Translations under genes and position numbers: made by a program
Notes under the pieces: generated by a model
The model's database searches: none
What the model was told of the DNA's origin: nothing
What the model saw: only the letters and a program-made list of their open reading frames with translations
Assembly: GCA_949128115.1 (NCBI GenBank)
Contig: OX421961.1
Span: 102,966,363 to 103,030,362, forward strand
Direction: 5' to 3'
Length of the DNA stretch: 64,000 nucleotides
DNA from: Anaspis maculata
Lineage: Eukaryota; Arthropoda; Insecta; Coleoptera; Scraptiidae
Shown here: positions 22,105-33,659 of the stretch, in pieces
Layout: every line of letters starts with the position of its first letter
Position numbering within the stretch: position 1 is the first letter of the stretch

Positions 22105-22715
22105 GTGGGAAGGTTTCTGTCTACTCTACAAACCGAATTACTGGCGGTGGAGAGGTGTGCCCAGATATGCCTATCCAGACAGTACAAAGGAGCAAGAATT
22201 TGCATTGCCACAGACAGCCAGGCGGCTTTAAGGTTAAGGCACCTGGAGGCCTATGACTGTAAGTCAAAAACCACCTGGAACTGCAAAAAATCACTCATAC
22301 AAGCTGGCTGAGAGCAACAAACTCACTTTATTGTGGGTACCTGCCCACCAGGGTATCGAGGGAAATGAAGAAGCGGATGCCCTCGCGAAAAAAGGAGCTC
22401 AAAAAACATTTATTGGACCGGAGCCCACATGTGGGATGTCGTCATCCCTAATAAGGGAAGAAGTCGATAAATGGGAGAATAGGCAGATAAAGGCCTACTG
22501 GAAGAGCATTCCAGGCCAACGACAAGCCAAACAGCTTATTGCGCTCTCCAAAACAAAGACGCAGCTCATCCTGTCGCTCTCTAAGAACGAAATAAGACTA
22601 CTCACGGATCTACTCACGGAACATAGCGAAGTGAGATACCACCTGCAAAAAAATGGGTAAGGAGAACTCACTTATTTGCAGGCTTTGTGCATCGGCAGAT
22701 GAAACCACCGTGCAC
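22105..22715 (+). pseudogene. LINE RNase H domain and start of CCHC finger
   Basis: Reading 22105-22250 carries an acidic LQTELLAVERC helix and IATDSQAAL strand; a frameshift near 22250 moves to a frame with VPAHQGIEGNEEADALAKK, the H and last D of the RNase H active site. These are the E, D, H/D signatures of LINE RNase H. After a further shift in a run of seven A residues near 22650, the frame reads ICRLCASADET, the first half of the C-terminal cysteine finger, and runs into the palindrome at 22719. The first catalytic Asp is missing because the copy starts inside the domain. RNase H removes RNA from the cDNA hybrid during target-primed reverse transcription; this copy is inactive. Confidence 0.85.
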
Positions 22716-22718
22716 TTA

Positions 22719-24905
22719 TAGGCCAGTCAAATTAGAACAAATTTTTCCGTTTGAGGGAAAAAACTGTTGGAGTTTTGGAAATTTGACAGTAATGTCCGGT
22801 AAGGTGTACTATTATACATACTAAAAGTCCCCAACTCTACCTATTGAGCTCGAGCCGCCATCTTGGAAAAATGGTCCTTCGATCCAGTTTTCTGCTTATA
22901 TTCCGCTAATCATTAGAGATATTCAATCAAGTTGAATAAAAATTCAAAGTTATAAAATTGTCTACAAAAATTGTTTCATACCGATTTTTTCCTCGTATCT
23001 GTTGAAATTAATTAAATTAAATTAACAAAAGAAAAAACAAAAAAAAAAGCGATTTTTTGCCTATGGCTAGAGATATTGTTTTCAAAATTTGTGAAGATGT
23101 TGGCAGTCTACATCACAGCTAAACGTGACAGTTGAGATAGAAAAAAAATGACAAAATATTTTTTTTTATTTTTTTTTTAAATTAGGCAAAAATTTGGTTT
23201 TCGAGTTTGACATTTCCAATAGGGCGGAGTAAAGGTTTCAATCGAACATCAATCAGTTTTGATATTCACATATTGTAAGACAAAATTTCATCAGTATTGT
23301 GCCTTCACGAGCTTCTGGAATCCTCGATATAAATTAAACTAAACGAATAATAGCTAAGTCCAAAAAAAGTTTTCGATTGGTTCTGAAGGAAACATTTTGA
23401 AACAAAAGACATCAGCAAAGGATATACAGGAGGTCCAAAGGTTATTCAACTGTATATGAGCCCCATATTGATGTGCCTTATCCAAAATAGTACAAAAGAA
23501 TCAATCAAAATGTTAAAATCCACCCTGTATAACAAAAAGTAACGATACAAAATGGAAGTAGTAGATCATACCTGGTGCCAAAAATACAGCCTTTACATTG
23601 CTGAAAAAAAGAACAAAATTAATTGATTTATTTGAAAGTTATTAGTCCTCAAACATGACATTACAAATTTCAGCCAGTCAAATGGGGAAAAGTAGAGAGA
23701 AGTAACTGTCGGAGTTTCAAAAATTTAACAGGGATGTTCGCTAAAGTACACTTATAAACATACTAAAAGTTCCTGCCTCTACCTGTTGTGCTCGAGCCGC
23801 CATCTTGGAAGAATGGTAATAAACTTGATCGAAGGACCATTTTTCCAAGATGGCGGCTCAAGCGCAATAAGTAGAGGCGGGGACTTTTAGTATGTTTATA
23901 AGTATACCTTAGCGAACATCCCTGTCAAATTTCTGAAACTCCGACAGTTACTTCCCTCTACTTTTCTCTATTTGACTGGCTGAAATTTGTAAAGTCAAGT
24001 TTGAAGACTAATAACTTTCAATTAAAACACATCATTTTGTTCTTTTGTTCAGCAATGTAAAGGCTGTATTCTTGGCACCAGGTATGATCTACTACTTCCA
24101 TTTTGTATCGTTACTTTTTGTTATACAGGGTGGATTTTAACATTTTGATTGATTCTTTTGTACTATTTTGGATAAGGCACATCAATATGAGGCTCATATA
24201 CAGTTGAATAACCTTTGGATCTCCTGTATATCATTTGCTGATGTCTTTTGTTTCGAAATGTTTCCTTCAGAACCAATCGACAACACTTTTTGGACTTAGC
24301 TATTATTCTTTTAGTTTAATTCATATCGAGCATTCCAGAAGCTCGTGAAGGCACAATACTGATGAAATCTTGTCTTACAATATGTGAATATCAAAACTGA
24401 TTGATGTTCGATTGAAACCTTTACTCCGCCCTGTTGGAAATGTCAAACTCAAAAACCAAATTTTTGCTTAAAATAAAAAAAATATTTTCGCAATTTTTTT
24501 TCTACCTTAACTGTCACGTTTAGCTTTGATGTAGACTGCCAACATCTTCACAAATTTTGAAGACAATATCTCTAGCCGTAGGCAAAAAATCGCTTTTTTT
24601 TTTTTTGTTTATTCAATTCAATTAATTTCAACAGATACGAGAAAAAAATCGGTATAAAACAATTTTTGTAGACAATTTTATAACTTTGATTTTTTATTCA
24701 ACTTAACTGAATATCTTTGATGATTAGCGGAATATAAGCAGAAAACTGGATCGAAGGACCATTTTTCCAAGATGGCGGCTCGAGCTCAATAGGTAGAGTT
24801 GGGCACTTTTGGTATGTTTAACAGTACACCTTACCGGACATCACTGTCAAATTTCCAAAACTCCAACAGTTTTTTCCCTCCAGCTTTCCTTATTTGACTG
24901 GCCTA
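22719..24905. repeat. Self-nested 2187-bp palindrome (A-B-A/A'-B'-A'), TTA duplication
   Basis: Starts TAGGCCAGTCAAAT, ends ATTTGACTGGCCTA, flanked by TTA (22716-22718; 24906-24908). The centre is near 23826. Unit A (about 170 bp, with GGAGTTTTGGAAATTTGACA, CATACTAAAAGT and GAGCCGCCATCTTGG) stands at 22719-22910 and again at 23670-23820; inverted copies are at 23835-23985 and 24735-24905. Unit B (22910-23670) and its inverse include CACCCTGTA/TACAGGGTG near 23521 and 24124. No open frame with a domain. The host LINE reading frame rejoins exactly on removal of the element and one TTA. Confidence 0.9.
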
Positions 24906-25046
24906 TTACTCTGCGAAAGCGAAGCACTGGCACAGAAAAGACTTACGCTGCTGGGAGGTGTGAAACTGACACCCGCAGACATCAGAGGTAAGTCTGCCAA
25001 GGAAATCATCCGATTCAGTGAGGAGGTGGATTTCCTGGGACATTAA
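24906..25046 (+). pseudogene. LINE ORF2 C-terminus, right of the palindrome
   Basis: Open in one frame from the TTA to TAA at 25044-25046. It begins LLCESEALAQKRL, the second half of the cysteine finger (H then C) plus the usual Leu/Arg-rich helix of Jockey-like ORF2 tails, and continues KEIIRFSEEVDFLG. The split across the TTA gives the finger spacing C-x2-C-x8-H-x2-C. Confidence 0.8.
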
Positions 25047-25335
25047 ATAGAAGCATGGTCACGCACAAAAGATCTTATAGGTCGCAGTGCAGAAAGGATC
25101 CTCCGAGACCAAACGACCACCTCTAATCTACATCTACATCTAAGGGCGCGGCCGGGCAATATTTGTAAAAAAATAATAACACACTATTGAACAAGTAAAA
25201 GTGTTGAAGGTACGCATTCAGAAGAGGAACGTTCAAAGCATCCTCATCTTTTTTTTTTCAGAAAGCTGATCAGTGATCACAGTACGATAGGAAAACTATA
25301 GAGAAGTGTCGGAAGTCCAGTATGCCATTACAGGC

Positions 25336-25508
25336 ATGTATAGACAATACAAATAGAAAAAACACATGTCATCACGGATTTTTACGGTTGCGTAGGAACC
25401 AGGTGAGTCCATCATTCAAAAAAAGGTTGGCTGATTTTTGATGCCCCAATATCCGTGACGACGGTGGTGATAACATATGGTCTTCTCTATTTGTATTGTC
25501 TATACAGG
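25336..25508. mobile_element. MITE of about 170 bp
   Basis: Ends TGTATAGACAATACAAATAG and the complement TATTTGTATTGTCTATACA, with CATCACGGAT / ATCCGTGA paired inside. Flanked by CAGGC on both sides. Confidence 0.75.
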
Positions 25509-25741
25509 CCTATACAGGCAGGGGCATTTTTTCGACATAAGCCCGGACAGTTCAACTTTGTTTTCAACAGGGACGTTCAACTGCTATAGGTCATTTCATG
25601 GAATTTCCAAGGTCACACTTTTTGCACGAAGCTGAGCGCATGCACGAGATTTTTGGCAGAAAATGGCAGTCCTGCGAGTCAATCACAATAACAAACCGAC
25701 ATAACCAACAATCCGTGAAATTCCAACGTGCTAATTTCCAC

Positions 25742-25859
25742 ATGGAAATGACCGTGCATCGTTTAAAACAAGGCGCTACAAAATGGTGCACTTTTGGGAG
25801 CTGCAAATCAGACAGCCGGCGCGTGTCTGTACCATTTCGAAACATCACGAAACAGAGAG
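25742..25859 (+). pseudogene. THAP-like zinc-finger start, truncated by hAT
   Basis: Open frame with Met at 25742 reads through KQGATKWCTFGSCKSDSRR, a K-W-C-x4-C-K-x-D-S-R pattern like the N-terminal C-x(2-4)-C of THAP DNA-binding domains in insects. The frame is cut at 25860 by the left end of a CAGGGCC hAT-type element, so the distal C-x2-H cannot be seen. On the far side (27108-27219) an open frame of about 37 codons follows but without a clear THAP signature. It could be an old gene exon or part of a P-element-like THAP transposase. Low certainty. Confidence 0.35.
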
Positions 25860-27107
25860 CAGGGCCGCTATTCTTGAATCGTGTGAGAAAAGTCCCTGTG
25901 AGTTTTATACCGGGTGATCATTTGAAAACTATCCACCAGCAATATCTCCCGATTCCTAGTGCAAATGTCTTTGAGCAAAAACAGGTCGATTTTTATATCG
26001 AGGGGGACATCTAAAACATACATTGGAGAATTTATATCTTGAGCCCCTTCGCCCCCACTCACCCCAACTTTGAAATTTCAAATGACACGACTTAATTAAC
26101 GCAAATTAAAGAGAATTGAATTCTCTTTCTTGAAAAAATATTTTGAAATTTTTCAACCCCACCCCCTGTTCTTCCTAAAATTCTCTGAGTGTCCAAGTTA
26201 ATATTCTTGACCTCCATTTCCCTTTAATACAGTGAACGTCATCCTGCACAGCATCGGAAGAGAAATTTTTTCATAAAAGAAGTGCCACCCAAATTTACCC
26301 CTCCGCTCCCACCACCTGACCTCGAAAATTTGAAATGTCAATACCCACTTTGTGATACATCAAATTAAAGGAAATTGAATTTTCTTCCTGAAAAAGATAT
26401 TTTCACAATTTTGAAGCCCCCCATCTCCCCCCCTAGAATACTCCAAATAGCCAATTTATTGGTTGAGGGATAGAAAATTCAAAAAAAATTCTTTTAGGAA
26501 AGAGAATTTAATTCCTTTCAATTTGATGTATCACAAAGTAGGTGGTGTTCCGTTAAATTTGGGAGTTGAGGTGGGGGAGAGCAAAGGGGGGAGTTTGGGT
26601 AGCACTTTTTCCACAGAAAATTTTCTTCTTCGATGCTATCTAGGATGACGCCGACTAAATTGAGAAAAAAATAAGGGGTCCAGAATATAAAATGGGACAG
26701 TCAGAGAATTTTTAGAGAAAAAGGGGGGGGGTAAAAAAATTTTAAATATTTTTTCAGAAAGAAAATTTATTTTCCTTCAATTTGATGTATCGCAAGGTAG
26801 GTAGTGTCATTTAAAATTTCGAGGGGGGTGGATATAGAAATTTGCCAATCTATGTTTTAGATGTCCCCCTCGATATAAAAATCGACCTGTTTTTGCTCGA
26901 AAAAATATTCACTAGGAATCGGGAGTTATTGCAGGTGGATAGTTTTCAAATGATCACCCGGTATAATCCGTACTACACTTCTGTAGCAAAAGTTGCCTAA
27001 AAACCACGATTTCGCTACATTCAAACAACATTCGCTACATCAGTGTACTGCGGAATGTATTTTACTCCCAGGGACTTTTCTCACACGATTCAAGAATAGC
27101 GGCCCAG
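25860..27107. mobile_element. 1248-bp palindromic hAT-type element
   Basis: Starts CAGGGCCGCTATTCTTGAAT and ends ATTCAAGAATAGCGGCCCAG. Arms pair through CGTGTGAGAAAAGTCCCTG, CCGGGTGATCATTTGAAAAC, CAGGTCGATTTTTATATCGA and AATTTGATGTATCACAAAGT; the centre is near 26455. The right arm has an unpaired block (26967-27065). Flanks share GAGAG but no exact 8-bp duplication, so the superfamily call rests on the CAGGGCCG end shared with the hAT at 17363. Relics at 18928-19734/21209-21260 and 43195-43470. Confidence 0.7.
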
Positions 27108-28035
27108 GTGAGAGTCTCTGAGAAAACGGAACTCGCGCAAAATTCGACAGTTGACGGCAGACTCGCTTATCCGTCAATGTTCGATATCACGCTTGCGCGT
27201 AAGTTCCACGAAATGTGCTATTAGTTTAACCGTGAAGTTTCACCCCCGTAGTCAGGGTGGCAGCCCCTTCAAAAATTTCAAATAACAATTGGGGTCGAGT
27301 GATACATCATTTCAAAGCTGGTTCAATTGTCTTTATAGCGGTGTTCATTTTTTTACGATTCGATGCAAATTTTTCAAGATAATGCTAATTTCAGTGTTTT
27401 TGGAGGGTTACAACCCGCGAGCGAGCAACCTTCTAGGAGGCTCGCTCGAAGTTGCCGAACCCATGACGGGGCTTATGTCCGTCTAGAAAACATGTTACAG
27501 AATACAAACAAATGAGGTCAAGCGCCCGAAAATTTGTCTGTTTCGTTTTCGTTGGGCCACCCTGTATGTTCAGAACAAAGAGTTGCATTTGAATCATTGA
27601 GAATGTATCGACTGAAACAGCTTCGCCAAAATGTTCTCTTCTTATGTTGTCGCATATATCGGCAGTTATTTTGGATGATGAAAAAAATTCTAGCGCCTCG
27701 AAAATTTCACGTCTTGTACCTACTATTTTACTTTTGAACCAAAGAACTATGGAGGTAAGTACAGAAAAAGTTATTAGCGTATGAAGATCGAACCATCGGA
27801 CATTTAGCTATTTGAGGTCCAAAAATTAAAAAAATACGATGCATGGATATTGAGAAAACTATATACAGGCGCATTAGTTAGTACCTGTTCATCGTCGTTC
27901 ATCGCCTCTGGAAATGAGCTATATTCAACCATCCTCAAGGACGGAGTTGGAAAATAATTTTTTCTAATGTCAAAATTCTCAATTTTTTTGAATTTTGGAA
28001 ATGCCAATGGGCTCAAACCAAAGTACATCCTTTTG
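27108..28035. other. Repeat-derived DNA without gene
   Basis: Carries a segment CCCCTTCAAAAATTTCAAAT with GGGGTCGAGTGATAC (27263-27305) that recurs near 36405 and 43350, and a CACCCTGTATG at 27561. Open frames of 65-76 codons have no domain. Confidence 0.45.
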
Positions 28036-28110
28036 TAGCTTTCGAAAGAGACCTGAATTGTAAATTTCTGTCAAGGAATAAACCCACAGCTCTTGAGTCC
28101 GCAACGCCTT
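28036..28110. repeat. Dispersed repeat around exon 1, copy 1
   Basis: TAGCTTTCGAAAGAGACCTG followed by TTTCTGTCAAGGAATAAACC. Inverted copy at 29826-29910 and direct copy at 29970-30020, so the pair brackets the exon at 29239. Confidence 0.7.
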
Positions 28111-29238
28111 AATTTACCAATTTAACTCCATCCTTGAATCTGTATACGCAGGGTATCAATATTTCTCTCTCAAAAACAAAGATCAAGAGATATAGAAAGT
28201 TTCATGGGATTCCATCAAATGTTTGTCCACTTGGTTTCCGTTTGGTGTTTGGATTACCCTACATTTTTTCAGAAGCTGAATAGCCCTAATACACTGGAAA
28301 AGTTTCCAAAGGTTTGCTGGGACATTTTCTGACGAACGAAAGAATTGTCAACTGTTTTTATAATTTTGAGAGACATAGAAAATTGAGTACAGAGCCGTTT
28401 TTAGAAAAAAGCTGTCAACAAAAAATAAAAAATCGAGAAAAAATTATTTTTTTTCACATACTTGATTGAAAAACGCTCTATATTCAATTTTTTAATACAC
28501 TCAGTACACCATATAAAAACAAAAATTGAGCTTTTATCTTAATTTTTGAGGGAGAAATCCTCAAAATAATTTTGGCCTGCTGAGAATACAGCCTTAAGAT
28601 AAGAAGCCAAATCGGAGGGTTCCCATGGATGTACCTATTCCAAAAAACTTTGTTTCTGATGAGGCTCATGCGATGAGTTCTTTCAAATGCAAAATAAAAA
28701 AGTTTTCCACGCAACTGGTGGCTCCTCCACCAAAAGTGCTCAACTTTGGCTGCCTAGGTATTGCCCACTCGTCTATGTTAGTTAGCGACAAAAATTCAGG
28801 TTTTATAAAACAGAATAAAAGAAGGATTTATTTTTTTCAAGATTTTACGAATTTTCCGTGGTCAAACAATTAGCGCGCATTGTCCAGAATCCACTCAACC
28901 GTGTCTCAGCGTTAACATTTTGGTGGAACCCGCGGCTAGTCGCCTACGTACAAGATTTTTAAATGTATGTAATTAGATTTAAGTAAAACAATAAAAAACG
29001 ATAAAGAAACACAAAAAAAAACTTCCGAATTTGTGCAAATAAACATTTGCGCAAACGCGACATTTAAATGTTGGGGAAGGCGTGTTTTTCCTAACAGTGG
29101 ATGTTGGACGGACGTCAGTGCTGTGGCTTGTGGCTGTGTGTTGTGCTTTGATGTGGGAGTGATTTCCTGCATAATAAAATAATAGATCTGATCACTTAGA
29201 CTGTGGCAAATCATTTTTATCAACAGCGTTGACGGAAA

Positions 29239-29310
29239 ATGGCTGATTCGGGAACCAATTTCCCACCACAGATTTACTCATCATCGTTTGTCCTGAATCG
29301 GCTTACAGAC
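29239..29310 (+). CDS. First coding exon of an unrecognised gene
   Basis: ATG in good context (GGAAAATGG) opens 24 codons, MADSGTNFPPQIYSSSFVL and a few more, ending in GAC directly before GTAAGT, a consensus splice donor. The 300 bases upstream are not part of any palindrome and look like a 5' leader (stretch of GTGCTGTGGCTTGTGGCTGTG without ATG in frame). The exon ends in phase 0. The next compatible exon found is at 44325-44420. No family is recognised; the peptide is Ser-rich and probably cytoplasmic or disordered. Not long enough to prove, but start, donor and phase agree. Confidence 0.6.
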
Positions 29311-30894
29311 GTAAGTTTATAGGTTAGGTGTCCTAGAAAAGGCTAGTAAACACACGCCAATAATTGATATTTTTTATGTGTACACACTGAGCTTTTCATT
29401 CGATAACAAAACATGCTTGATGTATCACTAGTCGTTTAAATTTTATTGCAAATCGACAAATCGACTTGCTTCTGTATGTAGGTCTGAGTAGTTAGTAGGT
29501 CTACAACACATCAACACAGGTGTGTAATCAAAGATCAAGGGGGCTGGGGATGCCTTGTCACCAGTTGTCATTTAGCGTAGCACCACATAGGCACATCCGG
29601 TTGCCCATAAGTTATAAGGGATCGATGGTAAAATTGGTTGGCCTCATACACGTAGGTAGGTTAGGTACTTATTCCCTAGGCACTCTATTTTTGTTTATTG
29701 ATAATAATGTAATAATAATTACCTCTCATGAATAGTCATGAGGGAAGCAACTGTTGCTAATAAATTCAATCAGGTTATATATTTACAATTATTAAGGATA
29801 CATGGAGTTAATTTGGTGAAATAAGGTGTTGCGGAATCAATCGCAATGGGTTTATTCCTTGACAGAAATCTACATTCAGGTCTCTTTCGAAAGCTACAAG
29901 AGGATACTTTGGTTTGAGCCTCTTGACATTTTCAAAATCCAACAATAAAAGTACCTCCTTCCTTCTTGTATAGCTTTCGAAAGAGACCTGAATGGTGAGT
30001 TTCTGTCAAAGAATAAGCCGAGAATAAGCCCATATACCTACTTACCCACAAGAAAGTCGCTTTTTTGGAATAAAACTTTCCCATTTTACCTGTTAGGATT
30101 CGTCTATGGAGGTGGCACATTTCCGATTCAGAGTTGGTAAGTCAAAATAAAATTGTCACAAGTGACAACCAGTGTGTAAATCATGTAGAAGAGGCTAGGT
30201 AACGTTCCAGAGCTGTGTGCTTGTGCCCTGTCAGTTAATATGGAGTCTTCAGTCCCTATATAAGCTACCCCGAATGGGTGATGGCTTCATAGCCCGCTAG
30301 CGAAAAAAAAAGAATATGGATTTACATTTGGATTCGTGTTGGAATCGAACATTTTCAACGTTTCAATAGATTTTGAACCTTCCAATTCCAATGGGCCAGA
30401 GATCTTTACACATACAAAAACCTTACAGAACGGGCACAAAACAAAATTGAATCACTGCAGTTAGAAAAGAATAATCGTTCAAATCACCGTTGAGTTGACA
30501 ATCTGACAACCGTTTCAATGCGCACCAACTGGAAATGTATGGTTACAGTTGACCAAACCCAACCAGCTCAGGAAAATTGGGAAGGTTTTAAAAAATAGAA
30601 TGTCCGGAATGCTTTTCTCGCAACTGTATCTACAACCCACTGCTATAATAGTCCTTTTCAAAATAAATGGAACAGACTACGTAACAGGGGCGGTGAAGCT
30701 TTATTGGTAGCGATCTGTCGAATCCGTTGAAATTAATTCAGCCAATCATACTTATTCATAACACCAATTTCTGATCGTTTATTCGTTTCTACTATTATGG
30801 TGTAATCAAATCAATTCATAACTTCGACAGACTGTGCCTTGGCCAAAAACAGCTTCACTTCACATGTAGTCCATCAGCAGCAGCTTATGTAATC
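29311..30894 (+). other. Putative intron, repeat-poor part
   Basis: First intron of the gene above if the exon pair is right. Holds two inverted copies of the dispersed repeat (29826-29910, 29970-30020) and no other recognised element. A 40-base segment at 30093-30132 between TTAG and GTAAGT looks like a micro-exon but would break frame. Confidence 0.4.
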
Positions 30895-32030
30895 CCGTGT
30901 AGACCAAGAGCTAGCAACATTTTATTTACCTCATAAGCAAAATCCGGTTTAACTTCTGAGGCATGTAGAGATTTTGATTGGCTTCCATAAAATATTTGTC
31001 TTATGAAAAACACGCCTTGCTTTCTCATAAGGCAAGCAAAGAAAATGGCCATTTGACAGCAGTGTTCAAGAGCGGTTCTTCTAGTGTTCTTAATCGATAT
31101 AAATTTTGTTACGATATCTCGCGTACGGGTTCGAATATAATTGAGACAATCGATTTAAAACACACACTGTTTATTTCTGCGTACTACAATAACTATACGC
31201 CAACAATTATCTACTTGAATTATCGCTGTGATTACAACTCGCTCATCCGCTCGCTGTCTCTTTTAATTCAATAATGCCACGAGCTGCCGGCTGACGCCTT
31301 ATATAAGGCCTCCGAATAGTGTTTCCGAACTTTCTGTTTACTTCCAGCAAATTCCATAGTGGCCTGGCATATGCGGATTCTAAACCATTCCTGAATAATC
31401 ACACACGTTACCCGTATAATTCTGCCGGGGTCAGGAACGGCGCCTCCGCCAAAATTGACAGATCTTTCTCGATCGAGCATTGAGTCTCCCCATTAGGTTC
31501 CACGTAAACGCGTGCTCTGAAATGCACCAGAACATTCCACACTTCTACATTGCGATCTAATGGCTGGAAGAATCCAGAAAGATCGAGTGTTTACCAATAT
31601 GTATGGGATTGCCGCTCGTAGCAATATCAATTTCATCAGGAATACAAGAATGGATAGGTTGAACTATCTTTCAACTAAATTGAATGGGACCGAATCTCGG
31701 AATGTATTAGAAACTACCAAAGAGTTTCTCAACTGGCACGTTCAAGCTAGTGGGCTAGGCTGTTTGGATCGCATTTGATGGCCCATTCTCGAATCACATC
31801 ATCGATTCGCCGATTCATCGAATCATTCCTGATTCCTCCAGAAAATCCGCTGTTGAATACTGCTGTCAAATGGCGACTTTCTTTGCTTGTATTGTGAGAA
31901 AGCAAGCGGTGTTTTTCATGAAACAAAAATATTTCATGGAAGCCCATCATAATCTCTACATGCCCCAAAAGTCAAACTGCATTTTGCTTATGAGGTAAAT
32001 AAAACGTTGCTAGCTCTTGGTTTAGTGAGA
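30895..32030. repeat. Palindrome split by an LTR
   Basis: Outer arms pair through ACCAAGAGCTAGCAAC, TTACCTCATAAGCAAAAT, CTTTCTCATAAGGCAAGCAA/TTGCTTGTATTGTGAGAAAG and CATTTGACAGCAGT. The LTR at 31107-31623 lies inside. The right end runs straight into the next palindrome. Confidence 0.75.
31107..31623 (-). mobile_element. Solo Gypsy LTR (517 bp), minus strand
   Basis: On the minus strand it starts TGCTACGAGCGGCAATCCC, has TATATAAGG near the centre, GTTATTGTAGTACGCAG and ends ATATCGTAACA. Same layout as LTRs at 37779 and 52930. Flanks ATTT and ATAT are a possible imperfect 4-bp duplication. No internal domain adjoins, so it is a solo LTR. Confidence 0.8.
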
Positions 32031-33258
32031 TTTTGAACGAAAAAGCATAACGACCATGTGGAATACATTCCTTAGATGCCCAGCAATCAGTCAATCACAC
32101 CTTATCGGGTGTTTTGCTTGAATTTCTTGCAGGAAATTTATACAGGGTGAAACAGAAAAAATGAATAAAAATTCGTAGCTCCAGACTTGGAAAAAGTGGA
32201 AAGCTTAAACTGGATACGTGGTTTGATTCTGTTGTTGTGTTGATTTCTGCCACATTTGGTCCAAATCCATCTGATAAATTTTGAAGAATCAAATAACAAA
32301 GCTTTGAACTTTGACATTTTTCAATATTTGACAGATGCCATGCGGAGAAATACTTTCAACAATTTTGAATACAGTTTTTCAAGGGCTCTCAAATGACACA
32401 TTGCGAGTCAAGTTTCGTGACATATGCTTTCTGTCATTTTTTATGGTGACATTTCCGTTCGACAGATGACAACCAAAACGTAAGAGACTCATTCGACAGC
32501 AAAATCATGTTCGCATACCGAATTTCAAGCCGATCGCATTAACGTTGCGGCTGTTATCGTGGAAGATTACAGACACAAGCATCACACACAGCTCCGTAAT
32601 CTTCTCTAAAAAACTTTGCCATTTAATTATTCAATATCTATTCGATGGATTGGGACCAAATGTAGAAAGCAACAGAACAAAAGAATCAAATCAAATCCGC
32701 ATTTGCAGCTTTCCATCAATTCCCAGTTGGACGTTACGAGTTCTTAAATTTTCTCTTGGCCGTTACCACCGGAGACAGCCGCTCGCTTGGATTTTGACCA
32801 GGACGACCCGTGTTTGGTGCAGGACTCAACTCGGCCGTCCCTTTCTGGTGGGGGATTGACCTTTTTCAAAAAATTCCAACTGATATTGGAAGTAGATTGC
32901 ATTGGGCGTCGTGTAGGTCTATTTTTAAATCCGACACGGTTTCGGTTCTCCGACGGTGATTTTTTCAAAATAACAAAATTCAATATTCAAGTTTTCTTGT
33001 TTTTCACTTTATTTACCACGAATGTCAATTTTTCAAGCATAACCTTCAAAAGCATCAAGTTGAGCATCCGCACCTGGTGATTTGTACCTCTCCACCTCTT
33101 ATAGTTCACGGTATATGATTTTTTTTTTCTCCTGTTTCACCCTGTATAAATCCCCTGCAAGAAATTCAAGCAAAACACACGGTGAGGTGTGATTGCTGCC
33201 CCTGCCCATTCAGGGAATGTATTCCACATGGTCGCTATGCTCTTTTATTCAAAATACC
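32031..33258. repeat. Palindrome with one-sided insertion
   Basis: Outer arms pair from GCATAACGACCATGTGGAAT to the complement near 33235, through GTTTTGCTTGAATTTCTTGC, TACAGGGTGAAACAG and TTGGGACCAAATGTAG-like blocks; the centre is near 32495. The right arm carries an unpaired block at 32743-33105. Confidence 0.8.
32743..33105 (-). other. Unpaired insert in the right palindrome arm, possibly coding-derived
   Basis: Has no partner in the left arm. On the minus strand, 32983 down to 32744 is open for 79 codons with a normal polar composition (segment NRVGFKNRPTRRPMQSTSN, then a Pro/Arg/Ser-rich tail) and ends in TAA. It could be a captured gene fragment or part of a retroelement. No duplication or domain was found, so the origin is open. 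Confidence 0.35.
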
Positions 33259-33659
33259 ACAGAATGCTTTTTATTTACATAAGCTGATCCTGGTGTTTTG
33301 GCATTTTGAAATTTTAAGGGATGTTCAAATTTTATACAGAGTTGCCACTGTTGTCTGGCATCCACCCTGGTGCTTCACAGCCAACAAAGTCGAGGTCCGT
33401 ATTATATTATTTAGACGGAGCCAAGGGTTGTTCCTGCACTTGTGGGCTCTTTTGAGAGAATTACACAATATCATGTCGTCCTTTCCCCATTAGTGGACGT
33501 GGTACAACCGAAATAGGGAATATAAGTTGCCTGAACTGGCATAGTACGTACTTGTTTACCCAGTCTTAAGATCAATTTCAGCTCTTCAAAATCCCATTTT
33601 CAATATTGAAAATTTTCAATGGCATAGAGAATAAGGCCGATTATCTGAATTTTGGTCTA

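Larger units (their letters stand above)
22080..25141 (+). mobile_element. 5'-truncated Jockey/LOA-type LINE, split by a palindrome
   Basis: Contains the RNase H and C-terminal zinc-finger parts of a non-LTR retrotransposon ORF2, then a 3' UTR ending in repeated TCTACA units. Flanked by AGGGGCGCGGCC at 22068-22079 and AAGGGCGCGGCC at 25142-25153, an apparent 11-bp target duplication. Without the 2187-bp palindrome the copy is about 0.87 kb. Confidence 0.8.

Noticed and set aside
30093..30132. 40-base micro-exon between TTAG and GTAAGT
   Set aside because: Length is not a multiple of three and would break the frame between the phase-0 exons at 29239 and 44325; it also lies next to a dispersed repeat.
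33182..33493. Cys-rich 103-codon frame
   Set aside because: The cysteines lie in the outer palindrome arm, whose partner at 32040-32100 does not keep the frame; the remainder has no domain.
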